A stretch of DNA of 64,000 nt from CAWAPS01 sp963783945. GTDB lineage: Bacteria > Actinomycetota > Acidimicrobiia > Acidimicrobiales > Palsa-688. The notes below the pieces were generated by a model. It worked only from the letters and a program-made list of their open reading frames with translations. It did no database searches and was not told the DNA's origin. The translations under genes and the position numbers were made by a program. Location of the stretch: NCBI GenBank assembly GCA_963783945.1, contig CAWAPS010000002.1, forward strand, positions 682,001 through 746,000. Direction: 5' to 3'. Positions 51,464-59,666 of this stretch are shown one piece after another. Each line of letters opens with the position of its first letter. The stretch's first letter is position 1.

Positions 51464-52828
51464 TCAGGCTGCCGAACCATAGAAGTGGGCGTCGCCGAAC
51501 GTGAAGATCCCCCCGTCCGACCCCATCAGCCAGTATCCCTTACCCGTCGGCGTCGCCGTCATGCCGATCACCGGCCTGGCCAGGTGAACCGCGCCCAACG
51601 AACCGTAGAAATGGGCGTCGCCGAACGAGAAGATCCCCCCGTCCGACGCCACCAGCCAGTACCCCTTACCCGTCGGGGTCGCCGTCATGCCGACAACCGG
51701 CCTGGCCAGGTGAACCGCGCCCAACGAACCGTAGAAATGGGCGTCGCCGAACGAGAAGATCCCCCCGTCCGACGCCACCAGCCAGTACCCCTTACCCGTC
51801 GGGGTCCCCGCCATCCCCACGATGGGAGCGGCCAGCCTGACGTTCCCGAGCGATCCGTAGAACGGGGCGTCGAAGTCGAACACCCCGCCGTCGGTCGCCA
51901 CAAACCGGTAACCGCCGGTGACCGGATCGATCGACATGCCGGTGATGGGCTTGGCCAGATGCACGGCGCCGGTGGAGCCGTGGAACTGGGCGTCGCCGAA
52001 GCTGAACACTCCGCCGTCCGCCGCCACCATCCAGTAGCCCTTTCCGTCCGCAGTGGCCGCCATGCCCACTACGGGCTGGGCCAGATGCACGCCGGCGAGG
52101 CTGCCGTGATTGACCGCGTCGCCGAAGACCCGCATCCCGCCTGCCGAGGTCACTACCCAGTACCCCTTGCCTGTCGCCGTGCTGGCCATGGCCACCCACC
52201 CCGGTGCCACCGGATAGCTGGTGGGGCCGTTCTGGCACGGAGCGAAGTGGTTGGCCGTGCTCTCGTCGGTCTGAGCCACCGTGCTGCAGCTCGAGTCCAG
52301 CACCCACGGGGGGGTGCACGAAACCACCCGGCAGGAGATGCGGCCGCTGCAGGGTATCTCCTGGTGGCATTGCCCGTACCGGAACTCGGTGCAGCCCACA
52401 TGGCGGTTGTTGCAACTGCCGAGGGCGCACTCACACGTCAGGTTGTCGCACCCGGGGCAGAAGTTGCCGCCTCCACACCCGCAGCTGACGCATTCTCCCA
52501 TGCAGTCGATGTAGTAACGGGGCCCGGCGCAGTAGACCGAGCCGTCGGCTTTCCACCACCCACCGGCGAAGGTCCCCGGAGGGCATACGTTGAACCCGTC
52601 GTTTATGGTGCAGCAGAACTGGGTGTAGCCGTCACAGCACAGCTGCGAGCAGCCGCAGTCGGTGCCCGGGACGCATTCGCAGATCTGGGCGTACGCGGTG
52701 CCGGGGCGAACCAGTAAATCGACCGGCCCGACCGAGAGAGCGGTTGCGGTGACAGTGGCTCGGGCAATGAAACCCCGCCTCGACGTGCGGGACAGGATCA
52801 GGTCGCCGAGGGTGTCGGTGATCGTCAT
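51464..52828 (-). CDS. Tat-exported MauA-like Cys-rich protein fused to six propeller-like repeats
   Basis: 454 residues. Residues 13-48 form a Tat signal with RTSRRGFIAR and an Ala-x-Ala end (TAYA). Residues 50-200 hold about 26 cysteines and resemble the methylamine dehydrogenase light chain: FCCTINDGFNVCPPGTFAGG then WWKADGSVYC and YYIDCMGEC, ending ISCRVVSCTPPW. The MauA 'CPPGT' and the first quinone-forming Trp region are kept. By my alignment the second TTQ Trp ('IIWC' in MauA) is Pro here (EIPC), so a canonical TTQ is unlikely. Residues 211-454 are six repeats of about 42 residues (GKGYWLVASDGGIFSFGDAH), the acidimicrobial exoprotein repeat. The ATG overlaps the MauE-like stop (ATGA). 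Confidence 0.75.
   Translation of the reverse strand: MTITDTLGDLILSRTSRRGFIARATVTATALSVGPVDLLVRPGTAYAQICECVPGTDCGCSQLCCDGYTQFCCTINDGFNVCPPGTFAGGWWKADGSVYCAGPRYYIDCMGECVSCGCGGGNFCPGCDNLTCECALGSCNNRHVGCTEFRYGQCHQEIPCSGRISCRVVSCTPPWVLDSSCSTVAQTDESTANHFAPCQNGPTSYPVAPGWVAMASTATGKGYWVVTSAGGMRVFGDAVNHGSLAGVHLAQPVVGMAATADGKGYWMVAADGGVFSFGDAQFHGSTGAVHLAKPITGMSIDPVTGGYRFVATDGGVFDFDAPFYGSLGNVRLAAPIVGMAGTPTGKGYWLVASDGGIFSFGDAHFYGSLGAVHLARPVVGMTATPTGKGYWLVASDGGIFSFGDAHFYGSLGAVHLARPVIGMTATPTGKGYWLMGSDGGIFTFGDAHFYGSAA
51474..51851. repeat. Three 126-base tandem direct repeats within the MauA-like gene
   Basis: Nearly identical units start at 51474, 51600 and 51726, each 126 bases, encoding the last three 42-residue repeats. 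The second and third units are almost the same base for base, so this is a recent in-frame duplication. The upstream repeats are more diverged. Confidence 0.85.
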
Positions 52829-53340
52829 CGTGCGGCTCCTGCGACAGGGTTGGTCCACACCACGTGGGCGAGACCCGCTATGACCAGGCTTACCAGTAAA
52901 AGCGGGGCCCCGTGCCACGGTTGATGGGAAAGGAATCGGGCGGCGCGATCAGGCCCCGCCACTGCCCACCACAGCGCGGTGGCCGCGGCCCCGAGATTGA
53001 GGACGGCATGGGCATAGGTGGGACGGGAATCCGGCCGCCCGAAGCACCCGCACGACGACAGCGGCCATCCCCGACGCAGGGCGGTCAGCACGAACAGGGT
53101 GAAAACCGCGTACGCCGCCGCGACCAGGCCACCAGTCACCGGACCGGGAGCGGCCAGCGCAGCCACGCAGATCGCCACCTCCAGCAGCGCTCCGGCCCGC
53201 ACGGCGGTCCGGCCGGCCGGGATGCCGGCAACCTGCAGGGCGCGCGCCGTGTCCGCCGGGCGGAGCAACTTGGCCACGCCCGCCGCCCCGAGCATCACGG
53301 TCGCGGCGAGGAACGGCGCGGTTATCGGCGGGATGCTCAT
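52825..53340 (-). CDS. MauE/DoxX-like membrane protein
   Basis: 171 residues with four to five helices. The motif PLSSCGCFGRPDSRPTYAHA carries the CxC pair found in MauE-type proteins, which support disulfide formation in the methylamine dehydrogenase light chain. Its stop overlaps the MauA-like start and its start overlaps the stop of the upstream gene (both ATGA), giving a rigid coupled order. Confidence 0.8.
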   Translation of the reverse strand: MSIPPITAPFLAATVMLGAAGVAKLLRPADTARALQVAGIPAGRTAVRAGALLEVAICVAALAAPGPVTGGLVAAAYAVFTLFVLTALRRGWPLSSCGCFGRPDSRPTYAHAVLNLGAAATALWWAVAGPDRAARFLSHQPWHGAPLLLVSLVIAGLAHVVWTNPVAGAAR

Positions 53341-53810
53341 GACGGCGACCTGGGATCGATCCGGAACGTCCCGATCAGCTCGTTGGCCCGGGACGCGCCC
53401 TTCACCCGGTTGGCGATCGAACCGAGGACCGAATAGAGGCAGAAGGCCCGCCCCCCCACGCTGAAAAACCGCTGCACCCCGGCCTGGCCCCGGATGGTCC
53501 GCTGCAGTTGCTGAGGACGGAACGCGTCAGGCGTCAGACCCGGCACCGACCGCAGGGTAGAAAACAACGCGGTGGAAGCAGCCGACGGGCCGAACTCCAG
53601 CACGGAGACGAAGACGTCTTCCGGTCCGAGCAACTCGACCAGACCGCCGCCGTAGTCACCCCGGTCGGCGGGCATGGCAATCGTGGCCGCATGCATGACC
53701 GGATAGGTGATGGCCCCGTGCTCCGCCTGGCGCCGGTAGATCGCAGCCTCCCATCCCGGCGGAGCAGTGACGGCCAGGCCCATGGCCGCGATCTGGCGGG
53801 TGCCCGTCAT
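53337..53810 (-). CDS. Hypothetical protein of the Mau-like operon
   Basis: 157 residues, soluble, no signal. Patches: VTAPPGWEAAIYRRQAEHGA, VELLGPEDVFVSVLEFGPS, RFFSVGGRAFCLYSVLGS. The mix of beta strands and the single Cys are reminiscent of a lipid- or ligand-binding fold, but I do not recognise the family. Its ATGA overlaps with both the MauD-like and MauE-like genes make it an integral member of the operon. Confidence 0.7.
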   Translation of the reverse strand: MTGTRQIAAMGLAVTAPPGWEAAIYRRQAEHGAITYPVMHAATIAMPADRGDYGGGLVELLGPEDVFVSVLEFGPSAASTALFSTLRSVPGLTPDAFRPQQLQRTIRGQAGVQRFFSVGGRAFCLYSVLGSIANRVKGASRANELIGTFRIDPRSPS

Positions 53811-54592
53811 CGCTCGTGCGCCGCCTCGTGAATGGAGGCCGGGTACAGGCGCGGATCGCCGGGCTCGATGCCCGCCGCCCGCAATTGCTCGTCCACCACC
53901 AGGTCGCGCCGTTGGTCAGCTCTGGACCGCGGTTTGAGGCCGCCGGCCTGAGGTGGGCTGGTCGTGCCGTCGGCCACCGCGTTGGCAACGAGGGTCCGCA
54001 CCGCGTCCCAGGTGGCGGCCACCCCCTCCCCGACGACCCGGCCGGCCGGGCCGGAGATGTACACGAAGTACGGGGCGTACGGGATGTCGTAGTGCTCCCA
54101 CGCCTGGGTCGACATGACCACGGTGGTGGACCCGGCCAGGTTGCCGATGGCCCCTGGGGACTCGGCCTCCGACCCTCGGGTCACCGCCACCAGGCGGGCT
54201 CCACCCGGGACGTCCGGGGGACCGTCCCGCAGAGCGTCCCAGAAGCCCCGGCAGGTCGAACAACCGGAGGTCAGAAAGGCGGCCAGGGTGTCGTGCTTGA
54301 CCCCACTGACCGCCAGGCTCACCACGTCTCCACCGGGTGTGGTGCCGGTGAGATCGATCACATCGTGGACATCGGGTCGCTCGGGCGTGGGGCGGACGGT
54401 CGGGGCGCCGACCGCGACCTCCTGGGGCCCTCGCTGTTCGGCCGAAGGGTCGAGCTCGACACCGAGCCGGTGCAACGCCCGGAGGACCTCCGCGTGGCCG
54501 CGCAGAAGCCCGGCGACGAGAAACGCAAGGAGGGCAACTGCGACCGTCAGGCCGACGAGAAGTGCCGTCACCGCGCCGAAAGGCAAGCGCAC
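53807..54592 (-). CDS. MauD-like membrane-anchored thioredoxin
   Basis: 261 residues. An N-terminal anchor (about residues 7-30) is followed by a helical linker, then a thioredoxin fold: DVVSLAVSGVKHDTLAAFLT and SGCSTCRGFWDALR with C111-x-x-C114. A later PYFVYISGPAGRVVGEG contains the cis-Pro strand. MauD is the disulfide isomerase-like factor for the methylamine dehydrogenase light chain. GTG start with AGGAG seven bases upstream. First gene of the operon, divergent from the zinc-ribbon gene. Confidence 0.8.
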   Translation of the reverse strand: MRLPFGAVTALLVGLTVAVALLAFLVAGLLRGHAEVLRALHRLGVELDPSAEQRGPQEVAVGAPTVRPTPERPDVHDVIDLTGTTPGGDVVSLAVSGVKHDTLAAFLTSGCSTCRGFWDALRDGPPDVPGGARLVAVTRGSEAESPGAIGNLAGSTTVVMSTQAWEHYDIPYAPYFVYISGPAGRVVGEGVAATWDAVRTLVANAVADGTTSPPQAGGLKPRSRADQRRDLVVDEQLRAAGIEPGDPRLYPASIHEAAHER

Positions 54593-54848
54593 GCCATGAC
54601 TCCTGTCTAGCGCGTTCAGCCGCAAGGGAGGGCAACACCACCTCGGTCCCTCGGCCCCGGACCGCTTTACCCGGCCACTCAGTGGCCGGTTAGCAGACGG
54701 GACCAGACCCCCGGGACCGAACTCAGGATCTCCTGGGCCCGCCTGACCATCCGCTGACTCCACTGGTAGGCTGAGGCGGGCGGCGTCCGGCTCCAAGCGG
54801 TGCTTGTGGGGTCTGCCGCTCCCCCGTTTGCTACGGAAAAGGACTCGC

Positions 54849-55604
54849 ATGGTTTGCCAGCAGTGTGGCCAGGAAGCGAGCAGCGAGCACGCTTTCTGTT
54901 CGGCCTGCGGGGCGCCACTGGCCGGTTCGGTGCCGCCCGCCTACACCGGGCAGCCGGACCAGGGCAACGCTGCGCCCGCCGCAGACCGCCCGTATCAGAA
55001 CGGGGCATACCCCGACTACCCGGAGCAGCATTACGAAGGGGCCGCCGGCCCCGCTCCGGGGCAGCAGTACGGATGGAGCGCCGGCTCCAACGCAGGTCAG
55101 CCCTACCAGGGTCCCGGCGCCGGACAGCCCTACCAGAGCGGCCCCTATCCCCCCAACCCCGGGTCGCCCTACCAGAGCGGCCCCTATCCCCCCAACCCCG
55201 GGTCGCCCTACGAGGGCTCGGCGCATTCCGGGCCGGTGTATCCGGGTGGCCACCACGGCCAGTACCAGCCTTACGGAGGGCCGCCGGGCGCCCCGGGGCA
55301 ATACCCGCCCTACCCCGGCGGTTCCGGTCAGTACCCGCCCCCGCCGCCAGGAATGCCGTACGGCCAGCCCTGGCGGCAGATGAACCGGACGGGTACCAAT
55401 CGCTACAGCAATATCGGGATAGTCCTCGGGATAATTTCCTTCATTCTCCTCCCGATAATCCTCGGGCCGGCCGGATTGATCGTCTCGGGCGTGGCCCGCT
55501 CGCGGGGTGAGAGCCGGGCCAATATCGGCCTCGTCGTCTCGGGACTGGGTCTGGTCTGCGGCATCATCCTGAGCCTGCTGGCCCACCACGCGGTCTACGG
55601 CTGA
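54849..55604 (+). CDS. Zinc-ribbon, Pro/Gly/Tyr-rich, DUF4190-like membrane protein
   Basis: 251 residues. The N-terminal zinc ribbon is CQQCGQEASSEHAFCSACG (CxxC...CxxC). A long low-complexity part is rich in Pro, Gly, Gln and Tyr, with a 13-residue unit PYQSGPYPPNPGS repeated in tandem. The C-terminus has two hydrophobic helices (NIGIVLGIISFILLPIILGP, ANIGLVVSGLGLVCGIILSL) of the DUF4190 type. AAAGGA precedes the ATG. Such proteins are envelope proteins of unknown function in actinobacteria. The stop overlaps the convergent sigma-factor gene by ten bases. Confidence 0.8.
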   Translation: MVCQQCGQEASSEHAFCSACGAPLAGSVPPAYTGQPDQGNAAPAADRPYQNGAYPDYPEQHYEGAAGPAPGQQYGWSAGSNAGQPYQGPGAGQPYQSGPYPPNPGSPYQSGPYPPNPGSPYEGSAHSGPVYPGGHHGQYQPYGGPPGAPGQYPPYPGGSGQYPPPPPGMPYGQPWRQMNRTGTNRYSNIGIVLGIISFILLPIILGPAGLIVSGVARSRGESRANIGLVVSGLGLVCGIILSLLAHHAVYG

Positions 55605-56893
55605 GCCCCGCCGCATTCCCCGAGCCGCTGGATGAGGTAGCGCCGCTCGGCCTGATTGGCGGTCAACTCCAGGGCGGCCACATAGGCGGTTGAGGCGGCC
55701 AGGTACCGCCCCTGCCGGCGCAACAGGTCCGCCCTCGTCGCCGGGAGGAGGTAGTAGCCGTCGAGAGCCCCGCCACGTTCGATCTCCTCCACCATGCGCA
55801 ACCCCGCGTCGGGACCCTCGGCCATGGCGACGGCGACGGCCCGGTTGAGCTCGACGACGGGCGAACGGACCATCCTCGCCAGCTCTCCGTACAGGGCAGC
55901 GATTTCGCGCCAGTCTGTCGCCGGCGCTTCGGGCGCGGTGACGTGGCAGGCGGCGATGGCCGCCTGCACCTGATACGGCCCGGGACGGCGGAACCGGAGT
56001 GCGCCATCGAGTACCTCGACGCCCTCCTCGATGGCCCGCCGGTCCCACCGGGACCGGTCTTGGTCCTCCAGCGGAACCAGCCCTCCTGACCCGTCAGTCC
56101 GGGCCGGCCGGCGGGCCCCATGGAGCAGCATGAGCGCCAGCAGCCCGCGAGCCTCCGGTTCGTCCGGCATCAGCTGGACCAGCAAGCGGGAGAGGCGAAC
56201 GGCCTCGTCACACAGGTTTTTCCGGACCAGGTCCTCGCCTACCGTCGGCGAGTATCCTTCGTTGAACAGCAGGTAGAGGACCGCGAGTACGGCCGCGGTT
56301 CGCTCGGGCAGGGTGCTGGCCGGCGGAATACGATAGGGAATGCCGGCGTGACGGATCTTCCGTTTGGCTCGGACCAGCCGTTGGGCCATGGTCGGTTCAG
56401 GCACAAGGAAAGCCCGGGCGATCTCCGTCGTGGTCAGCCCGACCAGGGTCCGGAGGGTGAGTGCCACCTGGGCTTCGATGGCCAAGGCGGGGTGGCAGCA
56501 GGTGTATATGAGGCGCAGCCGGTCGTCAGCGATGCCGGCATCGTCGGACCATTCGTAGCCGTCACTCATGTCCTTCGAGCCCGGTGGGCCGCCGGAGCCG
56601 GCGACCAGGGCCCCCATCTGGCCCAACTGGATCTGGTCGCGGGCAGCCCGGCGCAACCTGTCCGTCGCCCGGTTGCGGGCGACCGTGGTGAGCCAAGCCC
56701 CGGGACGGCGGGGTACGCCATCCCGAGGCCAGCGCTCCAGAGCCGATGCGAACGCCTCCTGGGCACACTCCTCGGCCAGGTCCCAATCGCCGGTCGCCCT
56801 GATGAGGGCGCCCACCACGCGGCCCCACTCCTCAGAGAAGGCCGCGGCGACCGCCTCGTCAGCCTCCGGCCCACCGGGCCGCCGATCAGTCAC
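55595..56893 (-). CDS. ECF42-type RNA polymerase sigma factor with C-terminal DUF6596/TPR extension
   Basis: 432 residues, much longer than normal ECF sigma factors. Sigma-2 is AEECAQEAFASALERWPRDG and GAWLTTVARNRATDRLRRAA; sigma-4 is LTLRTLVGLTTTEIARAFLV. The long C-terminal part (DEAVRLSRLLVQLMPDEPEA, AALYGELARMVRSPVVELNR) is the helical extension of the ECF42 group, which works with a DGPF/YCII protein rather than an anti-sigma factor. That partner lies just upstream and overlaps the GTG start (GTGA). Confidence 0.88.
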   Translation of the reverse strand: MTDRRPGGPEADEAVAAAFSEEWGRVVGALIRATGDWDLAEECAQEAFASALERWPRDGVPRRPGAWLTTVARNRATDRLRRAARDQIQLGQMGALVAGSGGPPGSKDMSDGYEWSDDAGIADDRLRLIYTCCHPALAIEAQVALTLRTLVGLTTTEIARAFLVPEPTMAQRLVRAKRKIRHAGIPYRIPPASTLPERTAAVLAVLYLLFNEGYSPTVGEDLVRKNLCDEAVRLSRLLVQLMPDEPEARGLLALMLLHGARRPARTDGSGGLVPLEDQDRSRWDRRAIEEGVEVLDGALRFRRPGPYQVQAAIAACHVTAPEAPATDWREIAALYGELARMVRSPVVELNRAVAVAMAEGPDAGLRMVEEIERGGALDGYYLLPATRADLLRRQGRYLAASTAYVAALELTANQAERRYLIQRLGECGGAQP

Positions 56894-57237
56894 ATCTCCC
56901 AGATCGGCCTCACTTCGATGGATCCGTAGGCCGCTCCTGGGATCTTGGCCGCCACCTCGATGGCCTCGTCCAGATCCTTGCAATCGACGAGGAAGAACCC
57001 GCCAATCTGCTCCTTGGTTTCGGCGAACGGCCCGTCGGAGGTGATGACGTCCCCGTCCCTGACCCGCACTGTGGTGGCGTCCGTCGTGTCGTGCAGCCGC
57101 TCGCCGCCGTTCAGCACTCCCCGCTGCCCCATTTGGTCCATCCATTCGGTGTACTTCGAGAGCACGGCGGCGCTTTCGGTCTCGGTGAGAGAGTTGCTCC
57201 ACTTCTCCTCGGCACAGATCAACAGGGCGTAACGCAT
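56890..57237 (-). CDS. YCII/DGPF domain protein, partner of the ECF42 sigma factor
   Basis: 115 residues. RYALLICAEEKWSNSLTETE is the usual start, and ITSDGPFAETKEQIGGFFLV the DGPF core, then DEAIEVAAKIPGAAYGSIEV. AAGGAG is seven bases before the ATG. The gene overlaps the sigma-factor start by four bases, the classical two-gene unit. Confidence 0.9.
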   Translation of the reverse strand: MRYALLICAEEKWSNSLTETESAAVLSKYTEWMDQMGQRGVLNGGERLHDTTDATTVRVRDGDVITSDGPFAETKEQIGGFFLVDCKDLDEAIEVAAKIPGAAYGSIEVRPIWEM

Positions 57238-57445
57238 GGGCTTTCTCCTTTGCTCTTTCGCAAGTTCAACATCACGACGAGCGCTACGCCCGAAATCGAC
57301 AACCCGGGACGAAATATCTTGGCCGGCTGGGCTTCTCTCCCCAGTCCCCGACATCGGCGACGCGAGCCCGCAGTCCGACCCGACTGTCACAGGTAGCATA
57401 CGGCGGCGCCGCAAATGGGGTTCGTGCGGCATGAGAGGAGCGACA

Positions 57446-57973
57446 GTGAGCGGTGAACCGGATGTGGAGCAACGCCTGGCGGCAATGGAAGTGCGTATCC
57501 AGGAACTCGAAGACGACCGGGCCATCCGGGATGTCCTTGCCCGGTACGGCTTCACTGCGGATATGGGTAATGACGAAGCCTACGTTCAGCTCTATACGGA
57601 TGACGGCGCCATAAACCTGACCTTCCCCGGTAGCGCAGAGAACGGCGGCCCGAGCGTCAAGATCTGGCAGGGCAAGGACGAACTGCGCCAGTTCATCTCT
57701 CAGCAGGGCCTTCACAATCAGCCCGGCTACCACGGCAGGTTGATGCATGTGCAGGGAAACAATCTGGTTACCCACATCGACGGCGACAGGGCGGTGGTGA
57801 ACAGCTACTCCATTGTCCTCGAGGGAGACAACGGGAGCGTCAGCCTCAACAGCGCGGGCAACAACCAGTGGCTCTTCGAGAAGGTCGATGGCCGGTGGCT
57901 GATACGGGAACGCCGTCGTCGCGCCGTGGGTGACGAGGGCTACATGACCAACCTCGACGCCACTCCGGAATAG
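57446..57973 (+). CDS. NTF2/SnoaL-like protein
   Basis: 175 residues. A short coiled-coil-like start (VEQRLAAMEVRIQELEDDRA) leads into RDVLARYGFTADMGNDEAYV followed by QLYTDDGAINLTF and the final strand WLFEKVDGRWLIRERRRRAV. Typical of SnoaL_4 proteins near catabolic genes. GTG start with AGAGGAG six bases upstream. It is divergent from the YCII gene. Confidence 0.85.
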   Translation: MSGEPDVEQRLAAMEVRIQELEDDRAIRDVLARYGFTADMGNDEAYVQLYTDDGAINLTFPGSAENGGPSVKIWQGKDELRQFISQQGLHNQPGYHGRLMHVQGNNLVTHIDGDRAVVNSYSIVLEGDNGSVSLNSAGNNQWLFEKVDGRWLIRERRRRAVGDEGYMTNLDATPE

Positions 57974-58008
57974 GGGACGCCGGGCGCCTTATCGCCTATG
58001 CTGCGGGC

Positions 58009-58869
58009 GTGACGACCCCGGGGGCCAGATTTCGCGAGCTGCTGGCGGGCGAGCCGTTTCTCGCCGGCGACTGTTACAGCGCGTTGACGGCGCGGATAGT
58101 GCAAGACGTCGGTTATCCGGCCGCCTACATGGGCGGGCATTCCACCGGAATGATGCACTACGCCATTCCCGACTACGGCGTCTTCACCCCGACGGAGATG
58201 ATCGAGATCGCCGGACGGGTGGCGGAGGCGATCGACATCCCGCTGGTAGTCGACGCCGACGAGGCCGGTGACAGCATCGCCTCCGTGCATCGAACCATCC
58301 AGAGGTTCGAACGGGCCGGGCTGGCGGGCGTCCACATAGAGGACGAAGTCGACCCCAAGCACTCCCCGTGGGATGGGCCGCTGCTGCCCATTCCCGATAT
58401 GCAGGCCAGGATCGAGGCGGCCGTCAAGGCCCGGTCCTCGGATGATTTCGTGATCATGGTGCGCACCAACGAGTTTCAGGTAGCCAACGCCGGCGGCAGC
58501 GGTTCGCTGGAAGAGGCCATCAAACGGGGCGTCGCCTACGTGGAAGCCGGTGCCGACGCGTACATTACGACGTTCGCGACCGAGGATCAGGTACGGGAAA
58601 TAGGGGCCGAGGTGAAGGTTCCGCTCGGCGATTACCAGGCCCTGCTTCCAGGTCACCAGTTCAGCCTCTTCACCGGCTATGGCGTGGCTGCCGCCGCTCA
58701 CGTTCACTACGAGATGGCGCGATACGTGTTCGAGCACGGCACCCGGCCAGAGGACCTGCAAGGCGTGCCCAACAAGAGTTGGCTCACCCGCCAGCCGGAC
58801 TACGACGAGGTCGTCCTGCGGTGGGCTCGCCGTACTGGACGGCCGGTGCGTACCTTGCCACCGTGGTGA
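58009..58869 (+). CDS. Isocitrate lyase/PEP mutase superfamily protein with altered active-site loop
   Basis: 286 residues, TIM-barrel of the ICL/PEPM superfamily. Substrate and metal residues are placed in AGDCYSALTARIVQDVGYPA, MGGHSTGMMHY, VVDADEAGDSIASVHRTIQR and AGVHIEDEVDPKHSPWDG. In lyases the last is followed by a KKCGH catalytic loop; here the segment reads EVDPKHSPWDGPLLPI, without the Cys. So it may be a hydrolase or decarboxylase-like member (oxaloacetate- or petal-death-type) rather than methylisocitrate lyase. GTG start. Confidence 0.75.
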   Translation: MTTPGARFRELLAGEPFLAGDCYSALTARIVQDVGYPAAYMGGHSTGMMHYAIPDYGVFTPTEMIEIAGRVAEAIDIPLVVDADEAGDSIASVHRTIQRFERAGLAGVHIEDEVDPKHSPWDGPLLPIPDMQARIEAAVKARSSDDFVIMVRTNEFQVANAGGSGSLEEAIKRGVAYVEAGADAYITTFATEDQVREIGAEVKVPLGDYQALLPGHQFSLFTGYGVAAAAHVHYEMARYVFEHGTRPEDLQGVPNKSWLTRQPDYDEVVLRWARRTGRPVRTLPPW

Positions 58870-58884
58870 GATAAGTGCCGGTCC

Positions 58885-59075
58885 TCAGCCGAGATTGATT
58901 TTCGCCAAGTGGCTGCCCTGGGCCACCAGACGGCCCGTGCAATCCCGCACAAAGCATGTTCGTCGACCCGGCGGGCCTCGATCAGCTGGGCCCGCATCTG
59001 GCTGGCCGACCGTCCGGCCCGGAGGACCTGCGCCTCGATGACCACCGGACCGGGTCGGGTGAGCGTGCGAGCCAC
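58885..59075 (-). pseudogene. Remnant of a hotdog-fold (PaaI-like) thioesterase
   Basis: On the minus strand RPGPVVIEAQVLRAGRSASQ followed by MRAQLIEA is the thioesterase central strand and helix. A frame change near 58955 is needed to reach VRDCTGRLVAQGSHLAKINL and the stop. The first 60-70 residues of the domain, including the usual active-site Asp/Asn region, are missing. It follows the intact HxlR gene. Confidence 0.6.
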
Positions 59076-59109
59076 GCCGGATCTTCTCTCGGTTATCGAG
59101 TTGGGAGGG

Positions 59110-59580
59110 CTAGGCCTGTCCTACCAGTGGCTCGACGGCGCCCGGCCCCATGACGGCCCGGGCGTCTCTCGCCCCCACCCGCTCGCCGCAGGCCGAGCAG
59201 GTCATCACGGCATCGAGGGTGTGTCCGCACTCCTTATGGACCACCTGGAGGGGTGGGCCGTCCGGCGCCGCGTACTTGTCTCCCCATTGGCGCATGGTGG
59301 TCAGTACCGGCCACAGGTCGCGACCCTTCTCCGTGAGCCGGTAGTCATAGCGCGGCGGATGGTCCATGTAAGGCACCTTCACCAGGACTCCAGTCTCCAC
59401 CAGGTGGGCCAGGCGCTGGTTCAGCACGTTTCGCGAGATCCCGAGCCGCTCCTGGAATTGGTCGAAGCGACTGACTCCGAGAAAGGCGTCGCGGATGATG
59501 AGCATCGACCACCACTCACCCACAACCTCCAGGCACTGGGCCACCGAGCAGTGCATGTCGGCGAAGCTCTTGCGTTCCAC
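59110..59580 (-). CDS. HxlR-family transcriptional regulator with C-terminal Cys pair
   Basis: 156 residues. The winged helix is clear: CSVAQCLEVVGEWWSMLIIR, FDQFQERLGISRNVLNQRLA, HLVETGVLVKVPYMDHPPRY and DYRLTEKGRDLWPVL. A short C-terminal segment CGHTLDAVMTCSACGE has CGH...CxxC and could hold zinc or sense redox state. GTG start. A perfect dyad lies 15 bases upstream, so autoregulation is likely. Confidence 0.9.
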   Translation of the reverse strand: MERKSFADMHCSVAQCLEVVGEWWSMLIIRDAFLGVSRFDQFQERLGISRNVLNQRLAHLVETGVLVKVPYMDHPPRYDYRLTEKGRDLWPVLTTMRQWGDKYAAPDGPPLQVVHKECGHTLDAVMTCSACGERVGARDARAVMGPGAVEPLVGQA

Positions 59581-59594
59581 CCACCCAGACTAGC

Positions 59595-59618
59595 GGGTTG
59601 CGTTCTATAACGCAACCC
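59595..59618. promoter_or_regulatory. HxlR operator candidate: perfect 10+4+10 palindrome
   Basis: GGGTTGCGTT-CTAT-AACGCAACCC is an exact inverted repeat with a four-base AT-rich spacer. It covers the region 15-38 bases upstream of the HxlR start, where the promoter should lie. The spacing suits a dimeric winged-helix protein. Confidence 0.7.
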
Positions 59619-59666
59619 ACTACACCTGGCGACCCTGTGCCCAAACCCCAGGGCAGGTAAATCGCC

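Noticed and set aside
51474..51851. CRISPR-like array
   Set aside because: The repeats are contiguous 126-base units in frame inside a protein-coding gene, with no spacers.
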